Assembly (NCBI RefSeq): GCF_002117485.1
Contig: NZ_CP021032.1
Coordinates: 186,001 to 250,000 of the forward strand
From: Rhizobium sp. NXC14
GTDB lineage: Bacteria > Pseudomonadota > Alphaproteobacteria > Rhizobiales > Rhizobiaceae
Reading direction: 5' to 3'
Length of the DNA: 64,000 bases
Shown here: one piece after another, positions 1-8,557 of the stretch
Layout of the letters: every line of letters starts with the position of its first letter
How positions within the stretch are numbered: position 1 is the first letter of the stretch
Translations under genes and position numbers: made by a program
Notes under the pieces: generated by a model
The model's database searches: none
What the model was told of the DNA's origin: nothing
Seen by the model: only the letters and a program-made list of their open reading frames with translations

Positions 1-968
1 CGGTCGAAAGCGTGCTGTACGGGTGCCTCGGCAGTCGGATCGAACTCGGCAATATCGGAGAGATCTTCGACGGCCCGCGAGATAAGACCTCGCGCCACCA
101 GGCTCTCGTGGAAGATATCGACGAGTATATCGAATACCGCACCGGTTAGCGGTTGCGAGAGCTCGTGTTCGTCCTTCCAGCCACGAGTGAACTCGGCCAT
201 CGTCCGTTTGTTGTTTGCCGAACGAATTTGGCGATGCGGCGAAAATTCCGAAAAACGCGCCAGGCGATTTGCCCGGTAAAGGTTGCCGCACGTCTCCTCA
301 AGAACATTATCGATCACCGATGGAAAATGCATGGCAGCGATCAGCGACACGCAGTCGGAGAAGGCCTCCTGGAAACCGAGATATTCCGGATACTCGGTTC
401 CCGGGCGCGGTACGCCGAGGACGCTGAATATGATCGCGTGTCCCACCTCGTGGGCGATGACGTCGAAATCCAGGCTGAAGGGGAGGATGCGCCCGTCCTT
501 CTCGAACTGGCTGCCGACTTCAAGAAAGCCATAGCCGTACTGAGCATTGTCCCACTGCGGCAAAATGGAGATTTCCAATCGGTCGTAATGATCGCGAAAA
601 TGCCACGTAAGCGGCTGGCCGAGATAGCGCTCCCAGACATCGAGTGTGAACCGGACGCAGCCGAAGACATGCGCGGCTTCGAAACCAGGCATCGAAGGTC
701 GGAGATGGTCGAAATTGCCGCCCCCGTCGGGATTAGCCGGGTCGAGGATTTTGCCGGTCCAGGGCGGAAAGGACATATACGGCGTTCCGAGCGGGCCGTG
801 GTTTACACCATAGGGAGAGATTTTGCCGACCGGCTCAACAACAAACATGCGATCGTCGGCCGGACCAGCGGTCAGGCTGCCCAACGGAGACGACACTTCG
901 ACAATCTCGGGACTGGACCGAGCATCTTCAAAGGGAGGCTGCACAAAAAGTCTGAACCGGGTGCCCAT
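1..968 (-). CDS. Thermolysin-like (gluzincin) metallopeptidase, 3' end cut by window edge
   Basis: An open frame of about 322 codons runs off the left edge on the minus strand. It starts at ATG 968-966, preceded by a GGGGGGAG-type ribosome site. The sequence shows HEVGH at about residues 173-177, then 24 residues later E201 in the context GFQEAFSD, which is the HExxH...ExxxD zinc site of M4-type gluzincins. Further on, a segment reading HELSQPLTGAVFDI resembles the downstream histidine region of thermolysin. No signal peptide is evident at the chosen start. The family hydrolyses peptide bonds using one zinc; the substrate is unknown. The motif order fits M4-like peptidases well, but the C-terminus is not visible. 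Confidence 0.75.
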   Translation of the reverse strand, partial: MGTRFRLFVQPPFEDARSSPEIVEVSSPLGSLTAGPADDRMFVVEPVGKISPYGVNHGPLGTPYMSFPPWTGKILDPANPDGGGNFDHLRPSMPGFEAAHVFGCVRFTLDVWERYLGQPLTWHFRDHYDRLEISILPQWDNAQYGYGFLEVGSQFEKDGRILPFSLDFDVIAHEVGHAIIFSVLGVPRPGTEYPEYLGFQEAFSDCVSLIAAMHFPSVIDNVLEETCGNLYRANRLARFSEFSPHRQIRSANNKRTMAEFTRGWKDEHELSQPLTGAVFDILVDIFHESLVARGLISRAVEDLSDIAEFDPTAEAPVQHAFD

Positions 969-1064
969 CCGCTCCCCCCTCAAAAGACTTTCATGATTGC
1001 CAGTTTAAGTTGACATTCGACGCTCGCGGCAGATTTAGCAAGTAATAAAATAGTATTAGGGGCG

Positions 1065-2939
1065 TTATTCAGACAGTGAAACCAGTTTCAAATAACGCGG
1101 GTGACTGCGGATGGGATCGAGATCGGAATCATTCTTGAACCAGAGCCGCATTTCGATACCGACTTGCGGCATCCAGACTTCAAGCAAGTCTATCGCCCGA
1201 TCGATCTCGCCAAGCAGTGCATAGGTGCAGGCGGCGTTGTACTGGATGTTTATGTCATCGGGATCCGTCGCCAGGGAGCGCGCCAACCATTCCAGTGCGG
1301 TGTCGCGAACACCGAGGAAGGCAAGGGCCGTCGCTCCCAGGCAGGCAACATTGGCATTCTCCGGGTGGAGCCGCAGTTCCTCCTCCGCCCTTTTCAATGC
1401 GATCCTGGCATAGCTGCTGGCCTTATCTATTTGTCCGAGTGAACGTAAGACATTCACAAGCATGATCGGTGCACCGTAGTCGGCAGGTTTGATTTCCATC
1501 GCCCGCTGAAAGTGCGTAGCCGCAAGTTCGAACTGACCGTCGGTCACGCAAAATTCGGCATAGTAGCGGTTCGCCTCGTGGCAATTCGCATCGAGCGACA
1601 AAGCCTGCTCGAATGCGGAAACTGCCTCGGTGCGATTGCCGGCCACCGCCAAAGCAAATCCCTTGGCTGCATAGGCCTCCGCCAGATTGGGATCGATAAC
1701 GAGCGCCGTCGCCGTGTTTGCAAGAATATCCTCCACCGGAATTTCAGCGCCGAATTGAGACCGTAGGCGCGCATCGCAGACCGCGATGCCGGCATAGGCG
1801 CGGGCATAACCCGGATCCAGTTCGATGGCTCTGGCGAAGCTCCGCCTGGCCATCAGATGGTTGGAGCGTGAGGCAATATGGTAGTATTCGCGCCCCCGGA
1901 GGAAATGCGTATAGGCCTCAACGCTCTCTGTCGGCGCCTGCTCGATTGCTCGCTTCTCCTCCGGCAGCAGCTTGACCTTGAGCTGCCCGACGATTGCCTT
2001 CACGATCTCGTCTTGCATTTCGAAAATGTCGGTCAGGTCGCGGTCGTAACGCGCGGCCCAAACATGGCCGTCGCTGGCTGCTTCAATCAATTCCGCATTG
2101 ATCCGGACGTGATTTGCTGCCTTGCGGACGCTGCCCTCCACGATATAGGCAACGCCGAGTTCGGCAGCGATACGTTGGAGGTTTTCGCTCCGGCCTTTCC
2201 ACGTAAAGACAGTGTTGCGGCTTAGGACGAACAGGCCTGAAACATTCGACAGATCAGTGATGAGATCTTCGGTGATGCCGTCGCTGAAGAAATCCTGCTC
2301 GGGATCGTTGCTGATGTTGGCGAATGGCAGAACTGCAACCGACGGCTTGTTGACGGGCGCCCGTGTGTGTCCGCCTGCCGTAAGCGGAATCTCTTCGCGG
2401 GAGGGGGCATTGCCCCAATCGGCAAAATAGACATGGACCGGTCGGGATATATTCTTGACGGTCATGGCGCCCTGGTCTGCGAAACCGAGGCCGAGCTTGT
2501 TGGCGACTTCGTGGCGCACGGCCGCCGAACAGGCGATACCGCCAGGGGCTGCAAGAGCTTGCAGCCGGACCGCGACATTAATGCCGTCCCCATGAAAGTC
2601 ATCTTCATCGAAGACGATGTCGCCGAGATTCAAGCCTATGCGGAACGCAAAGTGCCTGTCCGCTGGAATCCCTATGTTGCGCTCCAGCATGCCGCGCTGG
2701 ATTTCGACAGCGCAGCGTGCCGCACTCAGCACGCTGCCGAATTCGACCAGAAAACCATCACCCATGACCTTGATTATATGTCCGCCATGGGTTGCGACAG
2801 CAGGATCGAAGAGTTCCCGTCGATGCTGACGAAGGGCGTTGAGCGTCTCCTCTTCATTGGCTTCCAGAAGACGGCTATAGCCCACCACATCGGCAGCCAG
2901 AATAGCCGCCAGCCGACGTTCAACAAGCTCTGCGCACAT
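1065..2939 (-). CDS. Class III adenylate/guanylate cyclase with TolB-like and TPR domains
   Basis: A 624-residue protein of the rhizobial CyaI/cyclase-TPR type. Residues about 8-180 form a class III cyclase catalytic domain: metal aspartates in AADVVGYS and MGDGFLVEF, and the transition-state Asn/Arg in GDGINVAVRLQ. Residues about 200-325 (SVAVLPFANISNDPEQDFFSDG onward) match the TolB N-terminal-like region often fused to these cyclases. Residues about 345-620 are tetratricopeptide repeats. No membrane segment is visible, so it is probably cytosolic. The family makes cAMP from ATP. It stands alone, convergent with nothing and separated by about 100 bases from the peptidase gene. The signal it senses cannot be inferred. 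Confidence 0.85.
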   Translation of the reverse strand: MCAELVERRLAAILAADVVGYSRLLEANEEETLNALRQHRRELFDPAVATHGGHIIKVMGDGFLVEFGSVLSAARCAVEIQRGMLERNIGIPADRHFAFRIGLNLGDIVFDEDDFHGDGINVAVRLQALAAPGGIACSAAVRHEVANKLGLGFADQGAMTVKNISRPVHVYFADWGNAPSREEIPLTAGGHTRAPVNKPSVAVLPFANISNDPEQDFFSDGITEDLITDLSNVSGLFVLSRNTVFTWKGRSENLQRIAAELGVAYIVEGSVRKAANHVRINAELIEAASDGHVWAARYDRDLTDIFEMQDEIVKAIVGQLKVKLLPEEKRAIEQAPTESVEAYTHFLRGREYYHIASRSNHLMARRSFARAIELDPGYARAYAGIAVCDARLRSQFGAEIPVEDILANTATALVIDPNLAEAYAAKGFALAVAGNRTEAVSAFEQALSLDANCHEANRYYAEFCVTDGQFELAATHFQRAMEIKPADYGAPIMLVNVLRSLGQIDKASSYARIALKRAEEELRLHPENANVACLGATALAFLGVRDTALEWLARSLATDPDDINIQYNAACTYALLGEIDRAIDLLEVWMPQVGIEMRLWFKNDSDLDPIRSHPRYLKLVSLSE

Positions 2940-3138
2940 GCCCGTCTCCTCAACGCGCTGGTGGCAATACTATTCAGTTCAAGAAGCTAGCCAGTAATGT
3001 TGCCGGACGATTGTATTACTGACAACTAAAATCTCCCGCTCGGTTGTAAGAACCGCCGGAGCCGCTTGATGATTTGAGTGGAGCTTCAGAATTGATGGTG
3101 CGGCCCCTCATAACGAGAGGCCGCCGGTTCCGGCATCG

Positions 3139-4209
3139 TCAAGTTTTTGCAGCGGCGATGCTCTCCCGCAGGATAAGCCTGCTGCGGATGACGGTACGCA
3201 GCTTTGCCGGGTTTTGCGCCCGGCCAATGGTGTCGAGCAGGAGTTCCACCGCCGCGCGGCCCATCTCTTCCACCGGCTGCTCGATCGTTGAGAGTGGCGG
3301 CGCGGAGAATTCGCAGACCGGCGAGCCGTCGAAGGAGACGACGGACAGATCATCGGGAATGCGCAAGCCTGCACGCTTGATGCGGCTCATAAATGAAATG
3401 GCCATGTCATCGCTGGTGGCGATAACCGCCGTTGGTTTTTCGGCCAGCTTCGTGAAATCGTCCGCCGCCTGAACGCCGATGTCGAAGCCGTGCTGATAAT
3501 CGAGGCGACCGCCCGAGCGACGCACCGCCTGCTGTGGCAAGCCGGCTGCATCGAGCGCCTCGAGCACGCCGCCATAGCGCTCGACATCGTGATAATTGCC
3601 TTCAGGTCCGGCAAGATAGAAGAACCGCCTATGCCCCAGCCGGACCAGCTCGGCCGTGACGTCGCGCACAGCCTCGCGATCGTTGGTGACGACGCTCTGC
3701 AGGCCCGCATCGCTCATGTCGAGCAGCATCGACACGATCGGCAGGCCGGAATTTGCCAGCGAACGCCCGTCGACCTCCGGAAGCTTCGATGACAGGATGA
3801 TGGCGCCCCGCACGCTGCCGCCGAAGGCGAGATCGAGAATGTGCCGCTCGGAGGCCTGGTCGCGGTCAAGGTTGGCGATCATCAGATTGTAGCCGGCCTG
3901 GATCAGCGTCTTGTTGATGCTCTGCAGGACCTGAGGAATGATCTGGGAGACGCCATAATAAAGCGATCCCGGCAGGATGATCATGATGATGTTGGATTTT
4001 CCAACCCTAAGGCCGCGCGCCATCGCGTTCGGCGTGTAGCCGAGTTGCCTGGCGGCCGCATTGATCTTTGCGCGGGTCTTCTCGTTGACCCGTCCGGGAT
4101 TGGCAAGCGCCCTGCTGACCGTCGATATCGCGACACCGGCGAGCCGCGCAACATCAGCCATCAACGCGCCGGACGGCTCTTCTGCCGCCACATCTTTGTT
4201 TTTATTCAC
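3139..4209 (-). CDS. LacI-family transcriptional regulator of the adjacent sugar operon
   Basis: A 356-residue LacI/GalR-type repressor. The helix-turn-helix lies at about residues 19-36 (DVARLAGVAISTVSRAL), followed by the hinge helix and a periplasmic-binding-protein-like effector domain to the C-terminus (ending with the typical RLILRES). It is transcribed divergently from the isomerase-ABC transporter-GMC operon at 4430-11377. Two operator-like palindromes of the classical LacI type lie in the shared 220-base intergenic region, so autoregulation and repression of that operon are likely. The effector is presumably a sugar or sugar derivative carried by the transporter; this is inference. 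Confidence 0.9.
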   Translation of the reverse strand: MNKNKDVAAEEPSGALMADVARLAGVAISTVSRALANPGRVNEKTRAKINAAARQLGYTPNAMARGLRVGKSNIIMIILPGSLYYGVSQIIPQVLQSINKTLIQAGYNLMIANLDRDQASERHILDLAFGGSVRGAIILSSKLPEVDGRSLANSGLPIVSMLLDMSDAGLQSVVTNDREAVRDVTAELVRLGHRRFFYLAGPEGNYHDVERYGGVLEALDAAGLPQQAVRRSGGRLDYQHGFDIGVQAADDFTKLAEKPTAVIATSDDMAISFMSRIKRAGLRIPDDLSVVSFDGSPVCEFSAPPLSTIEQPVEEMGRAAVELLLDTIGRAQNPAKLRTVIRSRLILRESIAAAKT

Positions 4210-4268
4210 CTTTACTTCTGCCTCCCGGATGCTTCGATTTGCGATTCTAAGGCAGGTGACGATTTATA

Positions 4269-4280
4269 GCAAACGTTTGC
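4269..4280. promoter_or_regulatory. LacI-type operator 1
   Basis: GCAAACGTTTGC is a perfect 12-bp palindrome centred on CG, the form bound by many LacI/GalR proteins. It lies about 60 bases upstream of the start of the LacI gene and about 150 bases before the isomerase gene, so it can act on both divergent units. Confidence 0.7.
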
Positions 4281-4290
4281 CAAAAATCGC

Positions 4291-4318
4291 TTGCTTAAAA
4301 AACCAGCCTGGCTATCAT
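4291..4318 (+). promoter_or_regulatory. Candidate sigma-70 promoter for the sugar operon
   Basis: TTGCTT (4291-4296) and TATCAT (4313-4318) are separated by 16 bases and sit between the two operator-like palindromes. A repressor bound at either or both sites would occlude this promoter. The assignment rests on hexamer similarity only. Confidence 0.4.
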
Positions 4319-4326
4319 TTGGGCAT

Positions 4327-4340
4327 GGCAAACGATTGCC
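4327..4340. promoter_or_regulatory. LacI-type operator 2
   Basis: GGCAAACGATTGCC is a near-perfect palindrome (one mismatched pair) with the same CAAACG core as operator 1. The centres are 59 bases apart, close to the spacing of paired sites that permit looping by tetrameric LacI proteins. Confidence 0.65.
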
Positions 4341-4429
4341 GTTTTTAATGCTTTGAAAATGCATGATTTATTGAATGCGTAGCCGCTGTTTCGCATGCAG
4401 ATGGATCGTGCCTTGAGAATGGATAGGTT

Positions 4430-5383
4430 ATGGCCACTGACGACAGACTACGCTTCGGCGTCGATCTCGTGACGTTCTTCCATCCCGGCTTCTGGGGCGT
4501 CGGCAGCCATGATGCGATTGTCGACCATGCACGCGCCGCGCCGCGTGCCTTCTGGGACAAGATCCTCGACAGCGTCCAGGCTTCCGGCGTCACCGGTGTC
4601 GAGTTGACCTTCTCTCCCTTCAACTGGCAGGACGCGATCAAGACCTATGGTTCGATTGACGGCTTTGCCGCCGAACTGGCAAGGCGCGGGCTGACGCTTT
4701 GCAGCGGCTTCTTCGCAGAGCTCGAGGCAGCCGGAGACTTTACCGAGCCTGAAGCCCAGCGCGCGCTGATCGACAAGGCGGAACGCTATGCCGATTTCCT
4801 GAAGACCTGCGGCAGCGACATCATGGTGATCGGTGCGCCCTTACGCCAGACCCTTGGCGCCCAGCCGGTGCAGTTCCACGGTTTCGACCGTGCCAAATCA
4901 ATCGCCGATTTCTTGAACCGGCTCGGCGCGACCCTTTATGCCAGGGGCGTGCGGCTTGCGCTGCACACTGAGGCGCATTCGGTCTTTGCCAGCGCGCGCG
5001 ACGTCGACCTGATGATGCTGCTGACCGATCCGGCCTATGTGCATATGTGCCCCGACACGGCCCATATCATCGTTGCCGGCTCCGACCCCGTTCAGCTCGT
5101 CGATCGCCATCACGAGCGGATGATCATCGCTCACTGGAAGGATGCGATGGGTCCGATGCCTGCCGACACCCCGATCGACAAGCACATCCACGAACGCCAT
5201 CAGCCCTATTTCTGCGGCTTCGGCCTCGGACGGGTCGACTGGCCGGCCTGGATCCGGCTGCTGCGCGACCGGGCCTATGAAGGCTGGGCGATCCTAGAAC
5301 TCGATGCCGCGCCGGATCCGGTCCGCGACATTGCCAACGGGCTCACGCTCGTCCGGCAGGCGCTCCTGCCGATCTACCGCTGA
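4430..5383 (+). CDS. Sugar phosphate isomerase/epimerase (TIM barrel, AP-endonuclease-2 fold)
   Basis: A 317-residue protein of the xylose-isomerase-like TIM-barrel family. Likely metal-binding positions are seen in LHTEAHS, MCPDTAHI, IAHWKDA and the C-terminal GWAILELD strand. It is the first gene of an operon with a carbohydrate ABC transporter and a GMC dehydrogenase. In rhizobia such proteins often act on keto-sugars or inositol-type intermediates (isomerase, epimerase or dehydratase). The exact substrate cannot be read from the sequence. The start ATG 4430 lies downstream of the twin LacI-type operators. Confidence 0.8.
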   Translation: MATDDRLRFGVDLVTFFHPGFWGVGSHDAIVDHARAAPRAFWDKILDSVQASGVTGVELTFSPFNWQDAIKTYGSIDGFAAELARRGLTLCSGFFAELEAAGDFTEPEAQRALIDKAERYADFLKTCGSDIMVIGAPLRQTLGAQPVQFHGFDRAKSIADFLNRLGATLYARGVRLALHTEAHSVFASARDVDLMMLLTDPAYVHMCPDTAHIIVAGSDPVQLVDRHHERMIIAHWKDAMGPMPADTPIDKHIHERHQPYFCGFGLGRVDWPAWIRLLRDRAYEGWAILELDAAPDPVRDIANGLTLVRQALLPIYR

Positions 5384-5440
5384 TATCATTTCGAAGACAA
5401 TAAACGCCCCGCCAAGAGGGCATTTTCAAGAGGTGGAACA

Positions 5441-6673
5441 ATGAAGACCATGATGAAGCTTTTTCTTGCCGGCGTGGCTTTCGCCGGTTTCTTCGCCGCG
5501 GCGCATGCCGAGGACAAGCCGACGATCGAGATCATGTCCTCCTGGACGTCGGGCGGCGAAGCCGCGGCCCTGAACGTCATCAGAAGCGAATTCGAAAAGC
5601 GCGGCGGCGTCTGGAAGGATTCCTCGATCGCCGGTTTCGGCGCGGCCGATGCCGCCTTCCAGAACCGCATCGTTGCCGGTGACGCGCCGGGCGCCAAGCA
5701 GGGCGTCATCGGTCTTGCCGCCGCCGATTTCGTCAGCCAGGGCCTGTTCAATCCAATAGACGACGTAGCCGCCGCCGGCAAATGGACCGATGCCCTGCCG
5801 AAATCGATCCATGACCTCATTTCCTATGATGGCAAGGTCTATCTCGCTCCAACAGGTGCTCATGGCGAAAGCTGGGTCTTCTATTCCAAGGAAGCCTTCA
5901 GCAAGGCCGGTATTTCGCAGGAACCGAAGAGCTGGGACGAGTTTTTCGCCGATCTCGACAAGCTCAAGGCCGCCGGTATCATCCCGGTCGCCTGGGGCGG
6001 CCAGCCCTGGCAGCAGACCAAGGTCTTCAACATGATCCTGCTCTCCCAGGTCGGGACCGACGGTTTCCTGAAGATCTACGCCGACAAGGACAAAGGCGAA
6101 GCCTCCGTCGAGGGCGTGAAGAAGACGCTGGAAATCCTCGGCAGGCTGCGCGGCTATGTCGATGCGGGTGCGGCCGGCCGCAACTGGAACGACGCAACCG
6201 CCATGCTGATCACGGACAAGGCCGGCGTGCAGTTCATGGGCGATTGGGCCAAGGGCGAATTCACAGTTGCCGGCCAGGAGCCGGGCAAGGATTATGGCTG
6301 CATGATCGCTCCTGAATCCAAGGGCATGGTCTATATCGCCGACGCCCTCTGGTTCCCGAAGACCGGCAACGCCCAGACCGACAAGGCGCAGAAGCTTCTC
6401 GCCGAGGTCGTCATGGACCCGACCGTCCAGGTCGAATTCGCCCTCAAGAAGGGCTCGGTTCCGATGCGCTCCGATGTCGACAAGTCGAAACTCGATGCCT
6501 GCGCCCAAAAGGGTCTAGAGCTGATGAGCGCCGGCGCCATTGTGCCGGATCAGGCGATCGTGCTCACGCCCCAGCAGGTCGGCGCGCTCGACGATTTCGT
6601 CGACGAATATTGGAGCGGCGGTTCGAACGACGCGGGGACCGCTGCCGAAAACTTCTTCGCCATCTTCGAGTAG
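5441..6673 (+). CDS. Carbohydrate ABC transporter, periplasmic binding protein (family 1)
   Basis: A 410-residue solute-binding protein. The first about 23 residues form a Sec signal peptide (KLFLAGVAFAGFFAAAHA, cleavage before EDKP). The mature part has the family 1 sugar-binding protein pattern, for example SWDEFFADLDKLKAAGIIPVAWGG and a C-terminal helix-rich domain. It begins 57 bases after the isomerase gene behind a GAGGTGG ribosome site and precedes two permeases and an ATPase, together making a complete import system. The ligand is probably a mono- or disaccharide or a keto-glycoside, given the downstream GMC oxidoreductase; that part is inference. Confidence 0.9.
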   Translation: MKTMMKLFLAGVAFAGFFAAAHAEDKPTIEIMSSWTSGGEAAALNVIRSEFEKRGGVWKDSSIAGFGAADAAFQNRIVAGDAPGAKQGVIGLAAADFVSQGLFNPIDDVAAAGKWTDALPKSIHDLISYDGKVYLAPTGAHGESWVFYSKEAFSKAGISQEPKSWDEFFADLDKLKAAGIIPVAWGGQPWQQTKVFNMILLSQVGTDGFLKIYADKDKGEASVEGVKKTLEILGRLRGYVDAGAAGRNWNDATAMLITDKAGVQFMGDWAKGEFTVAGQEPGKDYGCMIAPESKGMVYIADALWFPKTGNAQTDKAQKLLAEVVMDPTVQVEFALKKGSVPMRSDVDKSKLDACAQKGLELMSAGAIVPDQAIVLTPQQVGALDDFVDEYWSGGSNDAGTAAENFFAIFE

Positions 6674-6719
6674 GATCGTGCCCGTGGCGTCAGACCGACC
6701 CTGACCGCCACGGCTGCCG

Positions 6720-6742
6720 GCCGCCGCGTGCTACGCGGCGGC
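6720..6742 (+). promoter_or_regulatory. Intra-operon hairpin after the binding-protein gene
   Basis: GCCGCCGCGT (6720-6729), loop GCT, ACGCGGCGGC (6733-6742): a perfect 10-bp stem with no T-run, between the binding protein stop and the first permease start. Such hairpins commonly protect the upstream mRNA or attenuate transcription so that the binding protein is made in excess. Confidence 0.6.
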
Positions 6743-6777
6743 GGAGTTTCGCTTTCCATCCGTCAAAGAGTTGGCCG

Positions 6778-7665
6778 ATGTCCGTCAAACGCAAGCGTAA
6801 TCTTTCCGCCACCATCGCCCTCTTGCCGACTTGGTTCGCCGCGGTCGTGGTCTTCATCGGTACCATGGCCTGGTCGATCCGGCTGTCCTTCACCAACTCC
6901 ACACTCTTTCCGTCCTCGACCTATGTCGGCTTTGCACAGTATGCGAAGCTCTTCGCTTCCGCCAAATGGCTCGCCTCGCTGCAAAACGTCTTGATCTTCG
7001 GCGTCCTCTATGTGGCCGGCTGTCTGGTGCTCGGCTTCTTGCTGGCCGCAGCACTGGACCGCAAGATCCGCTTCGAAAGCGCCTTCAGGGCGATCTTCCT
7101 CTATCCCTACGCCATGTCCTTCGTGGTGACGGGGCTGATCTGGCAATGGATGCTCAATCCGACACTCGGCATTCAGGCGAGTGTGCGTTCGCTTGGCTGG
7201 GAAAGCTTCGTCCTCGACTGGGTGGTCAATCGCGACATGGCGATCTATGCGCTGGTGCTCGCCGGCGTCTGGCAGGGCGCGGGGCTCGTCATGGTGATTG
7301 CCCTTGCCGGCATACGTGGCATCGAGGCCGAGCAATGGAAGGCGGCGCGCATCGACGGCATTCCCGTCTGGCGCATCTATGTCTCCATCATTCTGCCCCA
7401 GCTCGGGCCGGCGCTCGCCGCTGCCGGCATGCTGCTCGCCATGGGCGTGATCAAGACCTACGACATCGTCGTCGCCATGACCAATGGCGGCCCCGGCAAT
7501 GCGACCGAAGTGCCGGCGAAATTCATCATGGACAATCTGTTCGGGCGCCAGAACCTCGGCCTTGCCACAGCAGGCGCGACGGTGCTCGTCCTCGGCGTCG
7601 TCATCGCAGTCGCGCCGTTCCGTTACGCGATGCACATGCGCAACCAGGCAAAGGGAGGGGCGTGA
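6778..7665 (+). CDS. Carbohydrate ABC transporter permease 1 (MalF-like)
   Basis: A 295-residue inner-membrane protein with about six hydrophobic segments. The EAA loop is visible as EAEQWKAARIDGIPVWRIYV. The start ATG 6778 was chosen because the protein then begins MSVKRKRNLSATIALLPTWF, typical of MalF/UgpA-type permeases; the frame is open further upstream but that extension is arginine-rich non-coding-like sequence. It overlaps the next permease by one base (TGATG), implying translational coupling. It forms the heterodimeric channel with the gene at 7665. Confidence 0.9.
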   Translation: MSVKRKRNLSATIALLPTWFAAVVVFIGTMAWSIRLSFTNSTLFPSSTYVGFAQYAKLFASAKWLASLQNVLIFGVLYVAGCLVLGFLLAAALDRKIRFESAFRAIFLYPYAMSFVVTGLIWQWMLNPTLGIQASVRSLGWESFVLDWVVNRDMAIYALVLAGVWQGAGLVMVIALAGIRGIEAEQWKAARIDGIPVWRIYVSIILPQLGPALAAAGMLLAMGVIKTYDIVVAMTNGGPGNATEVPAKFIMDNLFGRQNLGLATAGATVLVLGVVIAVAPFRYAMHMRNQAKGGA

Positions 7666-8549
7666 TGAACCAGCCTCACCCGAATGGGCCGAAGCCGGCA
7701 CGGATCACGGCGGGACGCATCGGCCTTTATACCTTCTTGGTCGGCGCTGCGCTTTTCTTCCTTCTGCCGCTCTATACGATGGTCGTCACTTCGCTGAAGT
7801 CGATGGACGAAATCCGGCTCGGGCAGATCTTTGCCCTGCCTGCCACGCTCGATTTCTCCGCCTGGGTGACCGCCTGGTCGGGCGCCTGCATGGGAACCGT
7901 CTGCGTCGGCATTCGTAGCGGCTTCTGGAATTCGGTGGCGATCACCGTTCCATCCGTCGCGCTCTCGGTCTTCATCGGCGCCGTCAACGGCTATGCGCTG
8001 TCGCTCTGGCGGCCGCGTGGGGCAAATGCGCTCTTCGGCCTGCTGATGGCCGGTGGTCTGATCCCCTATCAGATCTTCCTCTATCCGATGGTTCGCGCCA
8101 TGGCGAATATCGGTCTCTATAATTCGCTCGCCGGCATCATTCTCGTCCATGTCATCTTCGGACTGCCGCTGGTGACGCTGCTTTTCCGCAACTATTTCGT
8201 CAGCGTGCCGGAGGAGCTCTGCAAGGCGGCGCGCGTCGACGGCGCCGGCTTCTGGCGCATCTTCTTCGAGATCATGCTGCCGATCGCCGTGCCGATGGTG
8301 GTCGTGGTTTCGATGCTGCAATTCACCGGCATCTGGAACGACTTCCTGCTTGGCCTCGTCTTCGCCGGCCGGGACAACCTGCCGATGACCGTGCAGCTCA
8401 ACAACATCGTCAACACCACGATGGGCGAGCGCACCTATAACGTGAACATGGCGGCGACGATCCTGACCGCCATCGTTCCGCTCGCCATCTATTTCCTGTC
8501 CGGCCGCTGGTTCGTGCGCGGCATCGCCGCCGGCGCAGTCAAGGGGTAA
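7665..8549 (+). CDS. Carbohydrate ABC transporter permease 2 (MalG-like)
   Basis: A 294-residue membrane protein starting at the ATG that overlaps the stop of permease 1. It has a first transmembrane helix at about residues 20-40 (YTFLVGAALFFLLPLYTMV) and the EAA loop EELCKAARVDGAGFWRIFF, which contacts the ATPase. The C-terminus GRWFVRGIAAGAVKG is the usual MalG-type ending. It partners the permease at 6778; eight bases separate it from the ATPase gene. Confidence 0.92.
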   Translation: MNQPHPNGPKPARITAGRIGLYTFLVGAALFFLLPLYTMVVTSLKSMDEIRLGQIFALPATLDFSAWVTAWSGACMGTVCVGIRSGFWNSVAITVPSVALSVFIGAVNGYALSLWRPRGANALFGLLMAGGLIPYQIFLYPMVRAMANIGLYNSLAGIILVHVIFGLPLVTLLFRNYFVSVPEELCKAARVDGAGFWRIFFEIMLPIAVPMVVVVSMLQFTGIWNDFLLGLVFAGRDNLPMTVQLNNIVNTTMGERTYNVNMAATILTAIVPLAIYFLSGRWFVRGIAAGAVKG

Positions 8550-8557
8550 CGTATTCC

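Noticed and set aside
3..149. Plus-strand frame ending at 149 that looked like the end of an ABC ATPase
   Set aside because: The minus strand encodes a continuous metallopeptidase with HEVGH through this stretch; the plus-strand resemblance is weak.
153..1013. 286-codon plus-strand frame
   Set aside because: It is antisense to the metallopeptidase, has no ribosome site and no recognisable domain.
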